Shown in pieces: positions 1 through 9,394 of a DNA stretch of 64,000 nucleotides. This DNA comes from Parahoeflea halophila (GTDB lineage Bacteria; Pseudomonadota; Alphaproteobacteria; Rhizobiales; Rhizobiaceae). Position 1 is the stretch's first letter. The number at the start of each line of letters is the position of its first letter. Location of the stretch: NCBI RefSeq assembly GCF_900220985.1, contig NZ_OCPC01000001.1:1156836-1220835 (forward strand). Direction: 5' to 3'. The notes under the pieces were generated by a model that was not told the DNA's origin, ran no database searches, and worked only from the letters and a program-made list of their open reading frames with translations. A program made the translations under genes and the position numbers.

Positions 1-252
1 CCGCGATTCGTAGACATCACGGATACGGCCCAGCAGCGCCAGCCGCTCGGCAGCGCTCCATGCACTGAACCCCGGAAAGGCTGCCCTTGCCGCAGCAATC
101 GCCTTCTCCGCATCAGCTCGCAATCCAAGCGCCACTGTGGCGACGATCTGTTCGGTGGCCGGATTGATTACATCAATAAGTGAAGCACCCGCAGAAGGAT
201 CGACCCAGGCCCCGTTGATGTAGAAGCGCCCGATATTCTGCTCGATGGTCAT
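1..252 (-). CDS. aldehyde dehydrogenase family protein, N-terminal part (3' end outside window)
   Basis: The minus strand reads open from an ATG at 252 to the window edge, giving the first 84 residues. They start MTIEQNIGRFYINGAWV and continue with an INPATE motif and a WSAAERLALL stretch. This is the usual beginning of an NAD(P)-dependent aldehyde dehydrogenase: the N-terminal strand, then the first cofactor-domain helices. The catalytic Cys and Glu lie beyond the edge. It begins 10 bp after the stop of the MttB-family gene and so is probably the last visible gene of the methylated-amine operon. There it could oxidise an aldehyde made during N-demethylation or betaine breakdown. The substrate cannot be read from this fragment. 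Confidence 0.85.
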   Translation of the reverse strand, partial: MTIEQNIGRFYINGAWVDPSAGASLIDVINPATEQIVATVALGLRADAEKAIAAARAAFPGFSAWSAAERLALLGRIRDVYESR

Positions 253-262
253 GAATCAGTCC

Positions 263-1837
263 CTAGATATGGATATTGAACGCCGCCCGGATCGCTGCAT
301 CGACAGCCGGGTCGAGCTGCGGCGTGGTTGACTCGGCCAGGATCCGATTCTTGCGTGCTATCGCCTTTTGAACAAGGTCCGGCTTGCCGATTTCCGCCCA
401 TTCTTTCGGACTGGTCCGGTCTGCTACAGCCGGATAGACATATTCGGTCTGCATCACGCTGAGCGTTTGCGGATGGCCCAGATAGTGGCCGGGCCCTTCA
501 AGGCAGACCTCCCGCATCGCTTCGATGCTGACGCTGTCCTCAGTCACATCGATGCCGCGGACGCATCTGAGCACCTGCCCCAGAAGATCGTCGCCGAGCA
601 CCAGAGATTCCATGCAGAAGCCCAACAGCGAAGCGTGCATGCCGACCGCTTCATAGACCATGTTGAGACCGCTCAGCCCGGCCATGGTATTGGAGATCGC
701 CTGTTCCCATCCCGCCTGCATGTCCGGCAGCTTGGAATCAGCAATCCCTGCGGCAGCCCCGCCCGGCAGACCGTAGAACCGATGCATCTGTGCACACCCC
801 GCTGACAGCAATGCCTGCTCGCCCGAGCCGCCCGACATGGCGCCGGTTCTCAGATCGGACACGAAAGGCCAGGTACCGAACACCGCCGGATGGCCGGGGG
901 CCATGGCGTTGACATAGACGACACCAGCCAGGCACTCGGCCACAGCCTGCACGATCGCGGTTGCCAGCGGCGCCGGCGCCGTGGCCCCCGCCTGCCCGGC
1001 AGACAGCAACAATACCGGCATTCCGGCACGGATACATTTTTCCATGGTGACGCAGCTTTCCTCAGCGAATTTCATCGGAGGGACCACGAAACAGTTGGAA
1101 TTGGAGACGAAGGGGCGGGCACGCCAGGCTTCCTCGCCACCGGCGATCATGTGCAGAAGATCCATGCAGCTCTCAACATGCGACGGATCGGAGAAACTTG
1201 TTCCCACATGCTTGGTTGTGCCGGCGCAGCAGGCATAGATCGTGTTGATGTCCATCTCGTAATTGTCGAGTACATCGCGGGCGACCATGGCGCGCTGGAA
1301 GAAATGTACATTGTCGAGCGCATGGGTGATGCGCGCCGCATCGTAGAGATCCTGCGCGGTGGATTCGCGGTAGTCCCTGCCCTCGACATCGACGACATGC
1401 ACCGCAGCACCGGCTGTGCCGAAATGAACCCGAGTACCCGACAAATCGAGATCATGCTTGGGATCTCGCCCGCGCAGAACGACAGTTTTGTTGGCGATTG
1501 CCAGCATGTCCTCGACCAGCGCGCGGGGAAACCGAATGCGGCCATCATCGCCCAGAACAGCCCCGGCACCTGTCAGGATTTCGACGCCGGACGCCGGCGC
1601 CTGTGACAGGCCGATGGTTTCGAGCGCGTCCAGTGCTGCTTCGTGAATGCGCAGCACATTGGCCTCAGACAAGGGCGCGTACTGCCCACCACTCATGCCT
1701 GCCCGGATCGGCCTCAGATTCTCCGCAAGTGGCGAGGTTCGGACCAGAACCCGGTTAGCTCGACCGCCCGAACGGCGACCCTTCTTTTCAAATACCGGAG
1801 ACTCGATGTCGGCACTGGGGTCAATTGCGATTTCCAT
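263..1837 (-). CDS. MttB-family (trimethylamine/quaternary amine) methyltransferase, non-pyrrolysine type
   Basis: The 524-residue protein matches the MttB superfamily over its whole length, for example GTAGAAVHVVDVEGRDY near residue 140 and the glycine-rich SDLRTGAMSGGSGEQ stretch near residue 330. Archaeal MttB contains pyrrolysine read from an in-frame UAG. This frame is continuous without one, so it belongs to the non-Pyl group, which includes glycine betaine methyltransferases. Such enzymes usually move a methyl group from a quaternary or tertiary amine to a corrinoid protein. No corrinoid partner is visible, but the operon continues past the window. The ATG lies 33 bp after the second FAD-GcvT gene. 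Neighbours suggest catabolism of a betaine-like compound. Family assignment is firm; the substrate is not known. Confidence 0.85.
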   Translation of the reverse strand: MEIAIDPSADIESPVFEKKGRRSGGRANRVLVRTSPLAENLRPIRAGMSGGQYAPLSEANVLRIHEAALDALETIGLSQAPASGVEILTGAGAVLGDDGRIRFPRALVEDMLAIANKTVVLRGRDPKHDLDLSGTRVHFGTAGAAVHVVDVEGRDYRESTAQDLYDAARITHALDNVHFFQRAMVARDVLDNYEMDINTIYACCAGTTKHVGTSFSDPSHVESCMDLLHMIAGGEEAWRARPFVSNSNCFVVPPMKFAEESCVTMEKCIRAGMPVLLLSAGQAGATAPAPLATAIVQAVAECLAGVVYVNAMAPGHPAVFGTWPFVSDLRTGAMSGGSGEQALLSAGCAQMHRFYGLPGGAAAGIADSKLPDMQAGWEQAISNTMAGLSGLNMVYEAVGMHASLLGFCMESLVLGDDLLGQVLRCVRGIDVTEDSVSIEAMREVCLEGPGHYLGHPQTLSVMQTEYVYPAVADRTSPKEWAEIGKPDLVQKAIARKNRILAESTTPQLDPAVDAAIRAAFNIHI

Positions 1838-1870
1838 GCTGGTCTCCGTTGAAAGGAAGCAGGTTTCAGA

Positions 1871-4318
1871 TCACATCCGGACTCGCAGCGAGCCGGGGTC
1901 GTAAAGAGGCTTGAGGGACGCAATCGCGGAATGGCGCACCCCGGCAATCTCGATTTCATAGGTTGAGGCGAGCACCTCTTCGGCGCTTTCCCCCTTGCTT
2001 GGCACGTAGCCGAGACCGATGGCGCCACCGAGGTGATGCCCGTAATTGCCCGAGGTGATGATCGAGACGATCTCGCCGTCGCGGACAACCACTTCGTTGT
2101 GGAACAGCAACGGTTCGGGGTCTTTCAGCTGAAACTGCACTAGTCGCCGCGAGAGTCCTTGCTCGCGTTTGGCAAGCACCGCTTCGCGGCCGATGAACTC
2201 GCCTTTGCCCGGCTTTACCGCGAAACCAAGGCCGGCCTCGAGAACATGGTCTTCATCGGTGATGTCATGGCCGAAATGCCGGAACCCCTTCTCGATGCGG
2301 CAGGAATCGAGCGTGTGCAGTCCGCATAATTTCAGCCCGTGATCCGCACCTGCCTGCATCAGCGTTTCGAATATATGCGCGGCCTGATCGGAGGTGATGT
2401 AAAGCTCCCAGCCGAGCTCGCCGACATAAGTAACCCGGTGGGCGCGGGCGAGCCCCATGCCGATCTCGATCTCCCGCGCCATCCCGAACGGGTGCGCATC
2501 GTTGGAGAAATCATTCGGGCTCACCGCCTGCAGCACATTGCGGGCGTTAGGTCCCATCAGGCAAAGCACCGATTCCGCCGCCGTGACGTCGGTGATGACG
2601 ACGAATTCATCACCCAGATGCCGCCGCAGCCAGGCCAGGTCGCGCTGCAGCGTGAAGCCCGGCACGATCAGCAGGAATGCCGTTTCCGACAGCCGCGTCA
2701 CGGTCAGATCGCTTTCGATGCCGCCACGTCGGTTGAGCATCTGGGTGTAGACAATCCGGCCCGGCTCGACATTCATCTCGTTGGCGCAGAGCTTCTGCAG
2801 GAACGGCAACGCGTCCCGGCCCTCGACCCGGATCTTGCCGAACGAGGTCATGTCGAACAATCCGGCGGCCTCGCGCACGGCCATGTGCTCGCGCTTCTGG
2901 TTGCCGAACCAGTTCTGGCGTTTCCAGGAATACTCGTATTCGCGCTTCTGGCCTTCATCGGCAAACCAGTTGGCCCGCTCCCACCCGGCCACTTCGCCAA
3001 ACACCGCACCATGGGCCTTGAGCTGCTCATGGATCGGCGACCGGCGAATGCCGCGTGCTGTTGCCTTCTGCCGGTAGGGGAAGTGATCGGCGTAAAGCAG
3101 GCCGAGCGTTTCGCTTACACGTTCGCGCAGATAATGCCGGTTTTTCTGGAACGGCTGCGCCCGGCGGATATCCACATCCCACAGATCGAATGGCGGCTCG
3201 CCGTCATTCATCCATTGCGCCAGCGCAAAGCCGGCGCCGCCCGAAGAGACGATGCCGATCGAGTTGTAGCCGGCGGCCACCCAGTAGCCTTTGATCTCCG
3301 GGGCTTCGCCGAGGTAATAGCTGTCATCCGGCGTAAAACTCTCCGGGCCGTTGAAGAAGGTGTGAATGCCGGCTGTGCCCAGCAGCGGCAACCGGTTGAC
3401 CGCCTGCTCGAGGATGGGCTCGAAATGATCGAAATCCTCCGGCAGTTGATCGAAACAGAAGTCTTCGGAAATCCCGTTCATGCCCCACGGCTTGGCGACC
3501 GGCTCGAAGGCGCCCAGCAGCATTTTGCCGGCGTCTTCCTTGTAATAGGCACACTCGTCGGGCACGCGCAGCACCGGCAGCCGCGGCAGATCCTTGATCG
3601 CCTCGGTGACGATATAGAAATGCTCGCAGGCATGCAGGGGCAGCGTCACGCCCGATTGCGCTGCGAGATCCCGGCCCCACATGCCGCCGCAATTGACCAC
3701 AAGATCCGCCGCGATCGATCCAGTCTCTTCGCCTCGCTGCCAGTCAACGCCGGTCACGCGGCCATCGGCGCTGGTTACCGCGGTGACCTTCACCCCTTCG
3801 ATGACCTGCGCCCCGTGCATGCGCGCGCCCTTGGCCAGCGCCATGGCGATGTTGGCCGGGTCGCATTGCCCGTCGAGCGGCAGATGCACCGCCGCCGTGA
3901 TGTCGGAGATGTTGAGATGCGGATACATCTTCAGCACCTCTTCTGGCCCAACCTCATGGACATCAACATCAAAGGCCCGGGCCAGCGAGGCTTGGCGGTA
4001 GATTTCTTCCTTGCGCGCCTCGGTCAGCGCCACCGTGATCGATCCGCATTGCCGCATGCCGGTGGCAACGCCGGTTTCTTCCTCGAGCTTGACGTAGAGA
4101 TCGGCCGAATACTTGGCCAGCCGCGTCATGTTGATCGAAGCCCGCAGCTGCCCGATCAGCCCGGCAGCGTGCCAGGTGGTGCCGCAAGTCAGCTGCTTGC
4201 GTTCCAAGAGCACGATGTCGCGCCAGCCGAGCTTGGCCAGATGGTAGGCCACCGAGCAGCCCGAGACACCGCCTCCGACAATGACGACGCGGGCGTTTTC
4301 CGGAACCGCCTGGCTCAT
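1871..4318 (-). CDS. FAD-dependent oxidoreductase-GcvT fusion, dimethylglycine/sarcosine dehydrogenase-like (copy 2)
   Basis: The 815-residue protein has an N-terminal DAO-type FAD domain with a GGGVSG dinucleotide motif at residues 15-20 and TTWHAAG at 47-53. In dimethylglycine and sarcosine dehydrogenases the His of this motif (here H50) carries covalent FAD. An FAO_M-type linker follows (about 380-435), then a GcvT aminomethyltransferase domain and its C-terminal barrel (about 440-800). Family members oxidatively demethylate N-methyl amino acids and pass the one-carbon unit to tetrahydrofolate bound by the GcvT part. Its ATG overlaps the stop of the upstream paralogue by 4 bp (ATGA), indicating coupled translation. 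Paired with the MttB gene, it probably handles successive N-demethylations; the exact substrate is open. Confidence 0.88.
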   Translation of the reverse strand: MSQAVPENARVVIVGGGVSGCSVAYHLAKLGWRDIVLLERKQLTCGTTWHAAGLIGQLRASINMTRLAKYSADLYVKLEEETGVATGMRQCGSITVALTEARKEEIYRQASLARAFDVDVHEVGPEEVLKMYPHLNISDITAAVHLPLDGQCDPANIAMALAKGARMHGAQVIEGVKVTAVTSADGRVTGVDWQRGEETGSIAADLVVNCGGMWGRDLAAQSGVTLPLHACEHFYIVTEAIKDLPRLPVLRVPDECAYYKEDAGKMLLGAFEPVAKPWGMNGISEDFCFDQLPEDFDHFEPILEQAVNRLPLLGTAGIHTFFNGPESFTPDDSYYLGEAPEIKGYWVAAGYNSIGIVSSGGAGFALAQWMNDGEPPFDLWDVDIRRAQPFQKNRHYLRERVSETLGLLYADHFPYRQKATARGIRRSPIHEQLKAHGAVFGEVAGWERANWFADEGQKREYEYSWKRQNWFGNQKREHMAVREAAGLFDMTSFGKIRVEGRDALPFLQKLCANEMNVEPGRIVYTQMLNRRGGIESDLTVTRLSETAFLLIVPGFTLQRDLAWLRRHLGDEFVVITDVTAAESVLCLMGPNARNVLQAVSPNDFSNDAHPFGMAREIEIGMGLARAHRVTYVGELGWELYITSDQAAHIFETLMQAGADHGLKLCGLHTLDSCRIEKGFRHFGHDITDEDHVLEAGLGFAVKPGKGEFIGREAVLAKREQGLSRRLVQFQLKDPEPLLFHNEVVVRDGEIVSIITSGNYGHHLGGAIGLGYVPSKGESAEEVLASTYEIEIAGVRHSAIASLKPLYDPGSLRVRM

Positions 4319-6762
4319 GCGCGCAATCTTTCGTTCGCCGGATCCCAGAGCGGTTCGTCGGCCTGCACGCTGGCGGGGTAGCGTTCACCGAATATCTCCA
4401 CGTCAAGCCTCGTCCCGGGTTCGCTCAGATCCGTGCGCAGCATGCCGAGCGCAATGGATTTGCCGATCCGGTGACCCCAGCCACCGGAGGTGGTTTCCCC
4501 GACGACCTCGCCATTGTGCCAGATCGTCGACATGTAAGGCGCGTCGCAGTCACTGGCCTCGACAGTCAGCGTCACGAAGCGCCGCTTGCTGCCCCGTTGT
4601 CTTTCGTTCTCGAGCGCCATCTTGCCGAGGAAACCCGGCTTGTCCCATTTGACAAAGCGGCCAAGGCCACCTTCGAGGATCGTGTAATCGGTCGAGAGAT
4701 CGCCCTTCCACGCCCGGTACCCTTTCTCCAGCCGCAGCGAGTTGAGCGCGAACATTCCAAAGGGTTTGAGGCCGAGCGGCGTACCCGCTTTCATCACCGC
4801 ATCGAAGATCTTCGGCGTGTCCTCGACCTTGGAATGGATTTCCCAGCCAAGCTCGCCGGCAAAGGACACCCGCACCAATTGGCACCAGATTCCGTCAATT
4901 TGTGCCGATTGATGCGTCAGCCATGGTTTGCTTAAATCTGCATCGGTGATGCCCGACAGGATCTCGCGCGATTTCGGGCCGGTCAGAATCTGGCAGGAAA
5001 ACACTTCGGTGACGTCTTCCACCACGATACCCGAACCTTCGGACAGATGCTTCATCAGCCATTCGAAATCATGCCATTGCGCCGTGGCGGCGGTGATCAG
5101 GAAGAAGACATCTTCGTCCAGTGCCATCAGCGACATCTCTGTGACAATCCGGCCTCTGGCATCGGCGAAATAGCCCAGACCGATCCGGCCCGGTCGCGGC
5201 GCCATGCCAGTGATCAGTGTGTTGAGCCAGTCCCGCGCACCCTGCCCTTGAACCTTGAACCGCGAGAACCCCGGAAGATCAAGAATGCCGGCGGCGTCAC
5301 GCACCGCCAGGCATTCCTCCCGCACCGCTTCGAACCAGGAACCCGCGCGCGCCCAGGTTTGGGTTGCCTCTTCGCTTGTGTCATCGCCAGGGCGTGCATA
5401 CCAGTTGGCCCGCTCCCAGCCGTTATAGGCGCCGAACTGGGCACCAAGGGCCGCGATCCGGTCATGCACCGGCGAGAGTTTCTTTTTGCGGCCGGCGGGC
5501 CAGGCGTGGTGCGGGAAATGCATGCCGTATTCATGACCATAGACTTCCATGCCCTTGGCGATCGCGTAATCCTGATCGCAGAAGCCGGTAAAACGCCGCG
5601 GGTCACACGCCCACATGTCCCATTCGGTCTCGCCTTCCATCACCCATTCGGCCAGCACCTTGCCCGCACCGCCGCCCTGACAGATTCCGAAGGTGAAGAC
5701 ACAGGCTTCAAACGCATTCGGCACACCCGGCATCGGCCCGATGAGCGGGTTGCCATCAGGCGTGTAGGGGATCGGACCATTGATGGTCCTGGTCAGCCCC
5801 GCGGTGCCCAGCAGCGGCACCCGCTCGACTGCATCGTTAATGTACCATTCGAGCCGCTCGAGATCATCCGGATAGAGTTGGAACGAGAAGTCCTCCGGCA
5901 TCGGATCGTCGGGCGTGATCCAGTGCGCCTTGCAGTTGCGCTCATAGGGACCGAGGTTGAAGCCGTTCTTTTCCTGCCGCAGATAGTAGGAGCTGTCGAC
6001 GTCACGCAGAAGCGGCAGTTTGCGCCTGTTCTCCTTGCTCCAGGCCTCGACCTCGGGCACCTCGTCAAACAGCATGTATTGATGGCTCATCACCATCATC
6101 GGCATGTCGCGGCCAAACATCTTGCCGACCTCGCGGGCGTAGTAGCCCGCCGCGTTGACAACATATTCGCAGCGGATCTCACCCTTCGGCGTCGAAATCA
6201 CCCATTCGTCGTTTTCGCGGCGAACGCCGGTCGCCGGACAGAAGCGGTAGATCTTCGCTCCTAGATCCCGCGCCCCCTTGGCCAGCGCCTGGGTCAGCTG
6301 TGCCGGATCAATGTCGCCGTCATGGGGGTCATAAAGCGCGCCCGTCAGGTCATGGGTCTCGACGAAGGGATAGCGCGACTTGATCTCGTCGGGCGCCAGG
6401 ATATCGAGATCCATGCCCTGGTAGCGGCCCATGCCGGCCACCCGCTGGAATTCCTGCAAGCGCTCCTTTGAATGCCCCAGCCGGATCGACCCGGTGACAT
6501 GATAATTCATCGGGTAATCAACCGCATCGGCCAACCCTCGATACAGCTCCGCCGAATAGCGCTGCATGTTCATGATCGCCCAGGACGACGAAAAGGTCGG
6601 CACATTGCCCGCCGCGTGCCAGGTGGACCCGGCCGTCAGTTCGTTCTTTTCCAGAAGCACGCCATCGGTCCAGCCGGCCTTGGCCAGATGATAGAGCGCC
6701 GAGACCCCGACCACGCCTCCACCGATGATGACTACCCGCGCATGCCCCGCAATCTCACTCAC
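4315..6762 (-). CDS. FAD-dependent oxidoreductase-GcvT fusion, dimethylglycine/sarcosine dehydrogenase-like (copy 1)
   Basis: This is the first gene of the operon and a diverged paralogue of the next one. It has a GGGVVG FAD motif (residues 14-19), STWHAAG with the probable flavin-linking H49, and C-terminal GcvT domains. An upstream in-frame codon at 6822 would extend it by 20 residues. I chose the GTG at 6762 because AGGAG lies 6 nt before it, because the protein then starts directly before the Rossmann strand, and because the length (815) then equals that of its paralogue. Two such enzymes in one operon suggest consecutive demethylation steps, such as dimethylglycine then sarcosine, or two related substrates. 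A LysR gene diverges upstream. Confidence 0.87.
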   Translation of the reverse strand: MSEIAGHARVVIIGGGVVGVSALYHLAKAGWTDGVLLEKNELTAGSTWHAAGNVPTFSSSWAIMNMQRYSAELYRGLADAVDYPMNYHVTGSIRLGHSKERLQEFQRVAGMGRYQGMDLDILAPDEIKSRYPFVETHDLTGALYDPHDGDIDPAQLTQALAKGARDLGAKIYRFCPATGVRRENDEWVISTPKGEIRCEYVVNAAGYYAREVGKMFGRDMPMMVMSHQYMLFDEVPEVEAWSKENRRKLPLLRDVDSSYYLRQEKNGFNLGPYERNCKAHWITPDDPMPEDFSFQLYPDDLERLEWYINDAVERVPLLGTAGLTRTINGPIPYTPDGNPLIGPMPGVPNAFEACVFTFGICQGGGAGKVLAEWVMEGETEWDMWACDPRRFTGFCDQDYAIAKGMEVYGHEYGMHFPHHAWPAGRKKKLSPVHDRIAALGAQFGAYNGWERANWYARPGDDTSEEATQTWARAGSWFEAVREECLAVRDAAGILDLPGFSRFKVQGQGARDWLNTLITGMAPRPGRIGLGYFADARGRIVTEMSLMALDEDVFFLITAATAQWHDFEWLMKHLSEGSGIVVEDVTEVFSCQILTGPKSREILSGITDADLSKPWLTHQSAQIDGIWCQLVRVSFAGELGWEIHSKVEDTPKIFDAVMKAGTPLGLKPFGMFALNSLRLEKGYRAWKGDLSTDYTILEGGLGRFVKWDKPGFLGKMALENERQRGSKRRFVTLTVEASDCDAPYMSTIWHNGEVVGETTSGGWGHRIGKSIALGMLRTDLSEPGTRLDVEIFGERYPASVQADEPLWDPANERLRA

Positions 6763-6842
6763 ACCAATCTCCTGAACATCAATGATCGGTGCGAGTATCA
6801 GACCGGCTCTGGAGATGCGCAATTGTGCCGAAACCGCTTTAT

Positions 6843-6861
6843 TAATCGGAGAATCCGATTA
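6843..6861. promoter_or_regulatory. perfect inverted repeat, probable LysR operator
   Basis: TAATCGGA-GAA-TCCGATTA is a perfect 8-3-8 palindrome in the 131-bp divergent region. It lies 33 bp upstream of the LysR start and 81 bp upstream of the first oxidoreductase start. It contains a T-N11-A core of the kind LysR regulators bind. Its place between regulator and target operon suggests it serves both; binding is inferred. Confidence 0.6.
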
Positions 6862-6893
6862 GGGTGCAAAGCAACAATTTGCGGGAGCGCCTC

Positions 6894-7745
6894 ATGCAAA
6901 TCGAGCACCTGGAAACCTTCCTCGATCTGATGGAGACGAAAAGCTTCAACCGGACAGCCGAGCGTCTGAACCTGACCCAGTCAACCGTGTCGGGGCGTAT
7001 CTCAGCGCTTGAAGCCTCGCTCGGGCGCAAGCTGTTTACCCGCAGCCGCGCCGGAACCGAACCGACCCATGCAGGCTACCGACTGCTGGATCACGCCCGC
7101 ACACTACGTCATCAATGGGCGCAAGCCCGGCGCTCGGTGCAGAACACCGGCAACTTCTCGGAATCGATGCGCATTGGGATGCAGCACGATCTCGCCTCCA
7201 GCCATATTGCCGACTGGGTTGCCGGTTTCCGCAAGGTGCTGCCCGACGCATCATTTTATATTGAACTCGATTTCTCCACCCAGATGAGCATCGACCTGCT
7301 GGCCGGCGAGATCGATCTGTCGATCATGTTTACGCCGAAAAACCTGCCCGATCTGCATCATGAACTCATCGGCGAGTTGGCCTACCGGATGATCAGTTCG
7401 AAAGTGCAGCGCATCGCCGACATAGAGCCGCAAAGCTACATCTTCACCCATTACTCGCCAGCCTTTGACAAGGTTCACCGTCAAGTGGTTGCAAAGCTCG
7501 CCGAGGCTCCCCTGTCGAGCGGACAGAACATTACCGTCTGCGGCCTGCTCTCGGAACTTGGCGGCACCGCCTACGTGCTTGAAGATTCAGCCGCAGAGAT
7601 GGTCGGCACCGGCCGGTTCCGTTACGTCGGAGACGCTCCGGCAATCCCCCAGTCGGTCTATGTCGCCATGCATCTGCGCAACCGTCATTCGCATGTCCAC
7701 CGCCGCCTGCTCGACAGCGTCCGCAAGCAACTGTCGGGGCGCTGA
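6894..7745 (+). CDS. LysR-family transcriptional regulator
   Basis: The 283-residue protein opens with a typical LysR winged helix-turn-helix: MQIEHLETFLDLMETKSF, then NRTAERLNLTQSTVSGRISALE through about residue 45. The rest is a periplasmic-binding-like effector domain. A GTG 30 bp upstream is in frame, but the ATG at 6894 has GGGAG about 6 nt before it and gives the standard LysR beginning. It diverges from the FAD-GcvT/MttB operon across a region carrying a perfect palindrome, so it is the likely regulator of that operon. The ligand is unknown; a methylated amine is a reasonable guess. Confidence 0.9.
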   Translation: MQIEHLETFLDLMETKSFNRTAERLNLTQSTVSGRISALEASLGRKLFTRSRAGTEPTHAGYRLLDHARTLRHQWAQARRSVQNTGNFSESMRIGMQHDLASSHIADWVAGFRKVLPDASFYIELDFSTQMSIDLLAGEIDLSIMFTPKNLPDLHHELIGELAYRMISSKVQRIADIEPQSYIFTHYSPAFDKVHRQVVAKLAEAPLSSGQNITVCGLLSELGGTAYVLEDSAAEMVGTGRFRYVGDAPAIPQSVYVAMHLRNRHSHVHRRLLDSVRKQLSGR

Positions 7746-7788
7746 CAGGCAAACGGCGCCAGCACTTTCGCACTGACGCCGCCTGCCC

Positions 7789-7812
7789 GATGGGCGCGTT
7801 TCCGCACCCATC
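7789..7812. terminator. possible bidirectional terminator hairpin
   Basis: GATGGG and CCCATC arms with inner GCG/CGC pairs and a TTTC loop form a stem with one mismatch, between the convergent LysR and symporter genes. There is no clear T-run, so function is uncertain. Confidence 0.3.
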
Positions 7813-7829
7813 CTGTTCTTGCAATCAAG

Positions 7830-9383
7830 CTAGTTCTTGAACTTCCGGATTTCTCCTGCCTGAAGCCGGGTGGCGTAGGAGTTCAGTTCCTTCTTCACCA
7901 GCCCCATGAGGAAGTAGAGGCAGAAGATGTTGACCACTGCCATCGCAAAGATCGCCGCATCGGAGAAGTCGATGACCGGCCCGAGGCTGGCTGCCGCACC
8001 GATGACGATGAAGATGCAGAAGATGATCTTGAAGGTAAGCTCGGCATTCTTGCCTTCGCCGAACAGATAGGTCCAGCTCTTCAGCCCGTAATAGGACCAC
8101 GAGATCATCGTCGAGAAGGCAAACAGCACCACTGCGATCGCCAGCACATAGGGGAACCAGCCGATGGCTGAGCCGAAGGCCGCAGACGTCAGGGCAACAC
8201 CGCTGACATCGTTCACGGTGGCAATCGCGGAGCCTGCTTCATTGAGCACATAGAGCCCAGTTGCGGGATCGATAATCAACTGCTGCGAAATCGTGATCAC
8301 CAGGGCAGTCATGGTGCAGATCACGACCGTATCGATGAGCGGCTCGAGCAGCGACACGAAGCCCTCGGTGATCGGTTCCTTGGTTCTCACCGCCGAGTGG
8401 GCAATCGCCGCGGAGCCGACGCCGGCTTCGTTTGAAAATGCGGCCCGCTTGAAGCCCTGGATCAATGCGCCGACAAAGCCGCCGGCAACGCCAAGCCCGG
8501 TGAAGGCGCCGGCGAAGATCTGGCCGAAGGCCCAGCCGATCTTGTCGTAGTTCACAAGCAGGATCACCAGCGCCGTGCCAACATAGAGAACGCCCATGAA
8601 CGGCACCACTTTCTCGGTCACATTGGCGATCGACTTGATGCCGCCGACGATCACCGCATAGACCACCCCGGCAAAGATGATGCCGGTGATCCAGCCCGGA
8701 TAGTCGCCGACGATGCCGGAGATCTGGGCATGTGCCTGATTGGCCTGGAACATATTGCCGCCGCCAAGCGCGCCGAGGATACAGAATATCGAAAACATGA
8801 TCGCCAGGAATTTGCCACCCGGCAGCCCCAGTTCCTTGAATCCCTTTGAGATGTAATACATCGGACCGCCCGAAACCGTGCCGTCCTCATACTCGTTGCG
8901 GTATTTCACCCCGAGTGTACATTCGGTGAATTTCGACGCCATGCCGAGCAGACCGGCAAGGATCATCCAGAATGTCGCGCCCGGCCCGCCAATGCCCACG
9001 GCAACGGCCACACCGGCAATGTTGCCGAGCCCCACTGTTCCCGAGAGCGCGGTTGCAAGTGCCTGGAAATGACTGACTTCACCGGCGTCCTCCGGGTCGG
9101 AATAGTCTCCCTTGACCAGGCCTATGGCATGGCCGAAGAAGCGGAACTGGACGAAGCCGAAATAGATCGTGAAGATGGAGGCCGCGATCACCAGCCACAT
9201 CACGATCCAGGGAAAGCTGGTCCCGGGAATGGGTGCGAAGATAAGGCTGACAAACGGGCCGGTGGTGGCCGCAAAGGCCTCGTTGACCCTCTGGTCGATG
9301 GTCATGGCTTCCTGCGCCGCTGCCATCGTGCCGAAACCAGTCGTCGCAATGGCCGACAGCATCAGTGTTTTGAGAAATCTCAT
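7830..9383 (-). CDS. alanine/glycine:cation symporter (AGCS family)
   Basis: The 517-residue, strongly hydrophobic protein starts with a signal-like segment (MRFLKTLMLSAIATTGF) and then shows about ten membrane spans. The motif ALSGTVGLGNIAGVA followed by GIGGPGATFWM near residues 115-145 is the signature of the sodium:alanine symporter family. Family members take up alanine or glycine with Na+ or H+. It follows the universal stress protein gene after an 11-bp gap, so the two are probably cotranscribed. An Lrp-type regulator lies upstream in the opposite direction. I looked for a glycine riboswitch before the operon and did not see one. Substrate choice between glycine and alanine cannot be decided here. 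Confidence 0.92.
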   Translation of the reverse strand: MRFLKTLMLSAIATTGFGTMAAAQEAMTIDQRVNEAFAATTGPFVSLIFAPIPGTSFPWIVMWLVIAASIFTIYFGFVQFRFFGHAIGLVKGDYSDPEDAGEVSHFQALATALSGTVGLGNIAGVAVAVGIGGPGATFWMILAGLLGMASKFTECTLGVKYRNEYEDGTVSGGPMYYISKGFKELGLPGGKFLAIMFSIFCILGALGGGNMFQANQAHAQISGIVGDYPGWITGIIFAGVVYAVIVGGIKSIANVTEKVVPFMGVLYVGTALVILLVNYDKIGWAFGQIFAGAFTGLGVAGGFVGALIQGFKRAAFSNEAGVGSAAIAHSAVRTKEPITEGFVSLLEPLIDTVVICTMTALVITISQQLIIDPATGLYVLNEAGSAIATVNDVSGVALTSAAFGSAIGWFPYVLAIAVVLFAFSTMISWSYYGLKSWTYLFGEGKNAELTFKIIFCIFIVIGAAASLGPVIDFSDAAIFAMAVVNIFCLYFLMGLVKKELNSYATRLQAGEIRKFKN

Positions 9384-9394
9384 GATAGTCCCCC

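Noticed and set aside
263-1837. Pyrrolysine-containing trimethylamine methyltransferase
   Set aside because: The frame has no internal UAG and is read throughout with sense codons; no pyl genes are visible.
2339-4381. Long plus-strand open frame (680 codons) antisense to the FAD-GcvT gene
   Set aside because: Its sequence is Arg/His/Pro-rich with no family resemblance, and it mirrors a well-supported gene in GC-rich DNA. The same holds for the antisense frames at 5047-6264, 11714-13357, 16940-17851 and 54856-56655.
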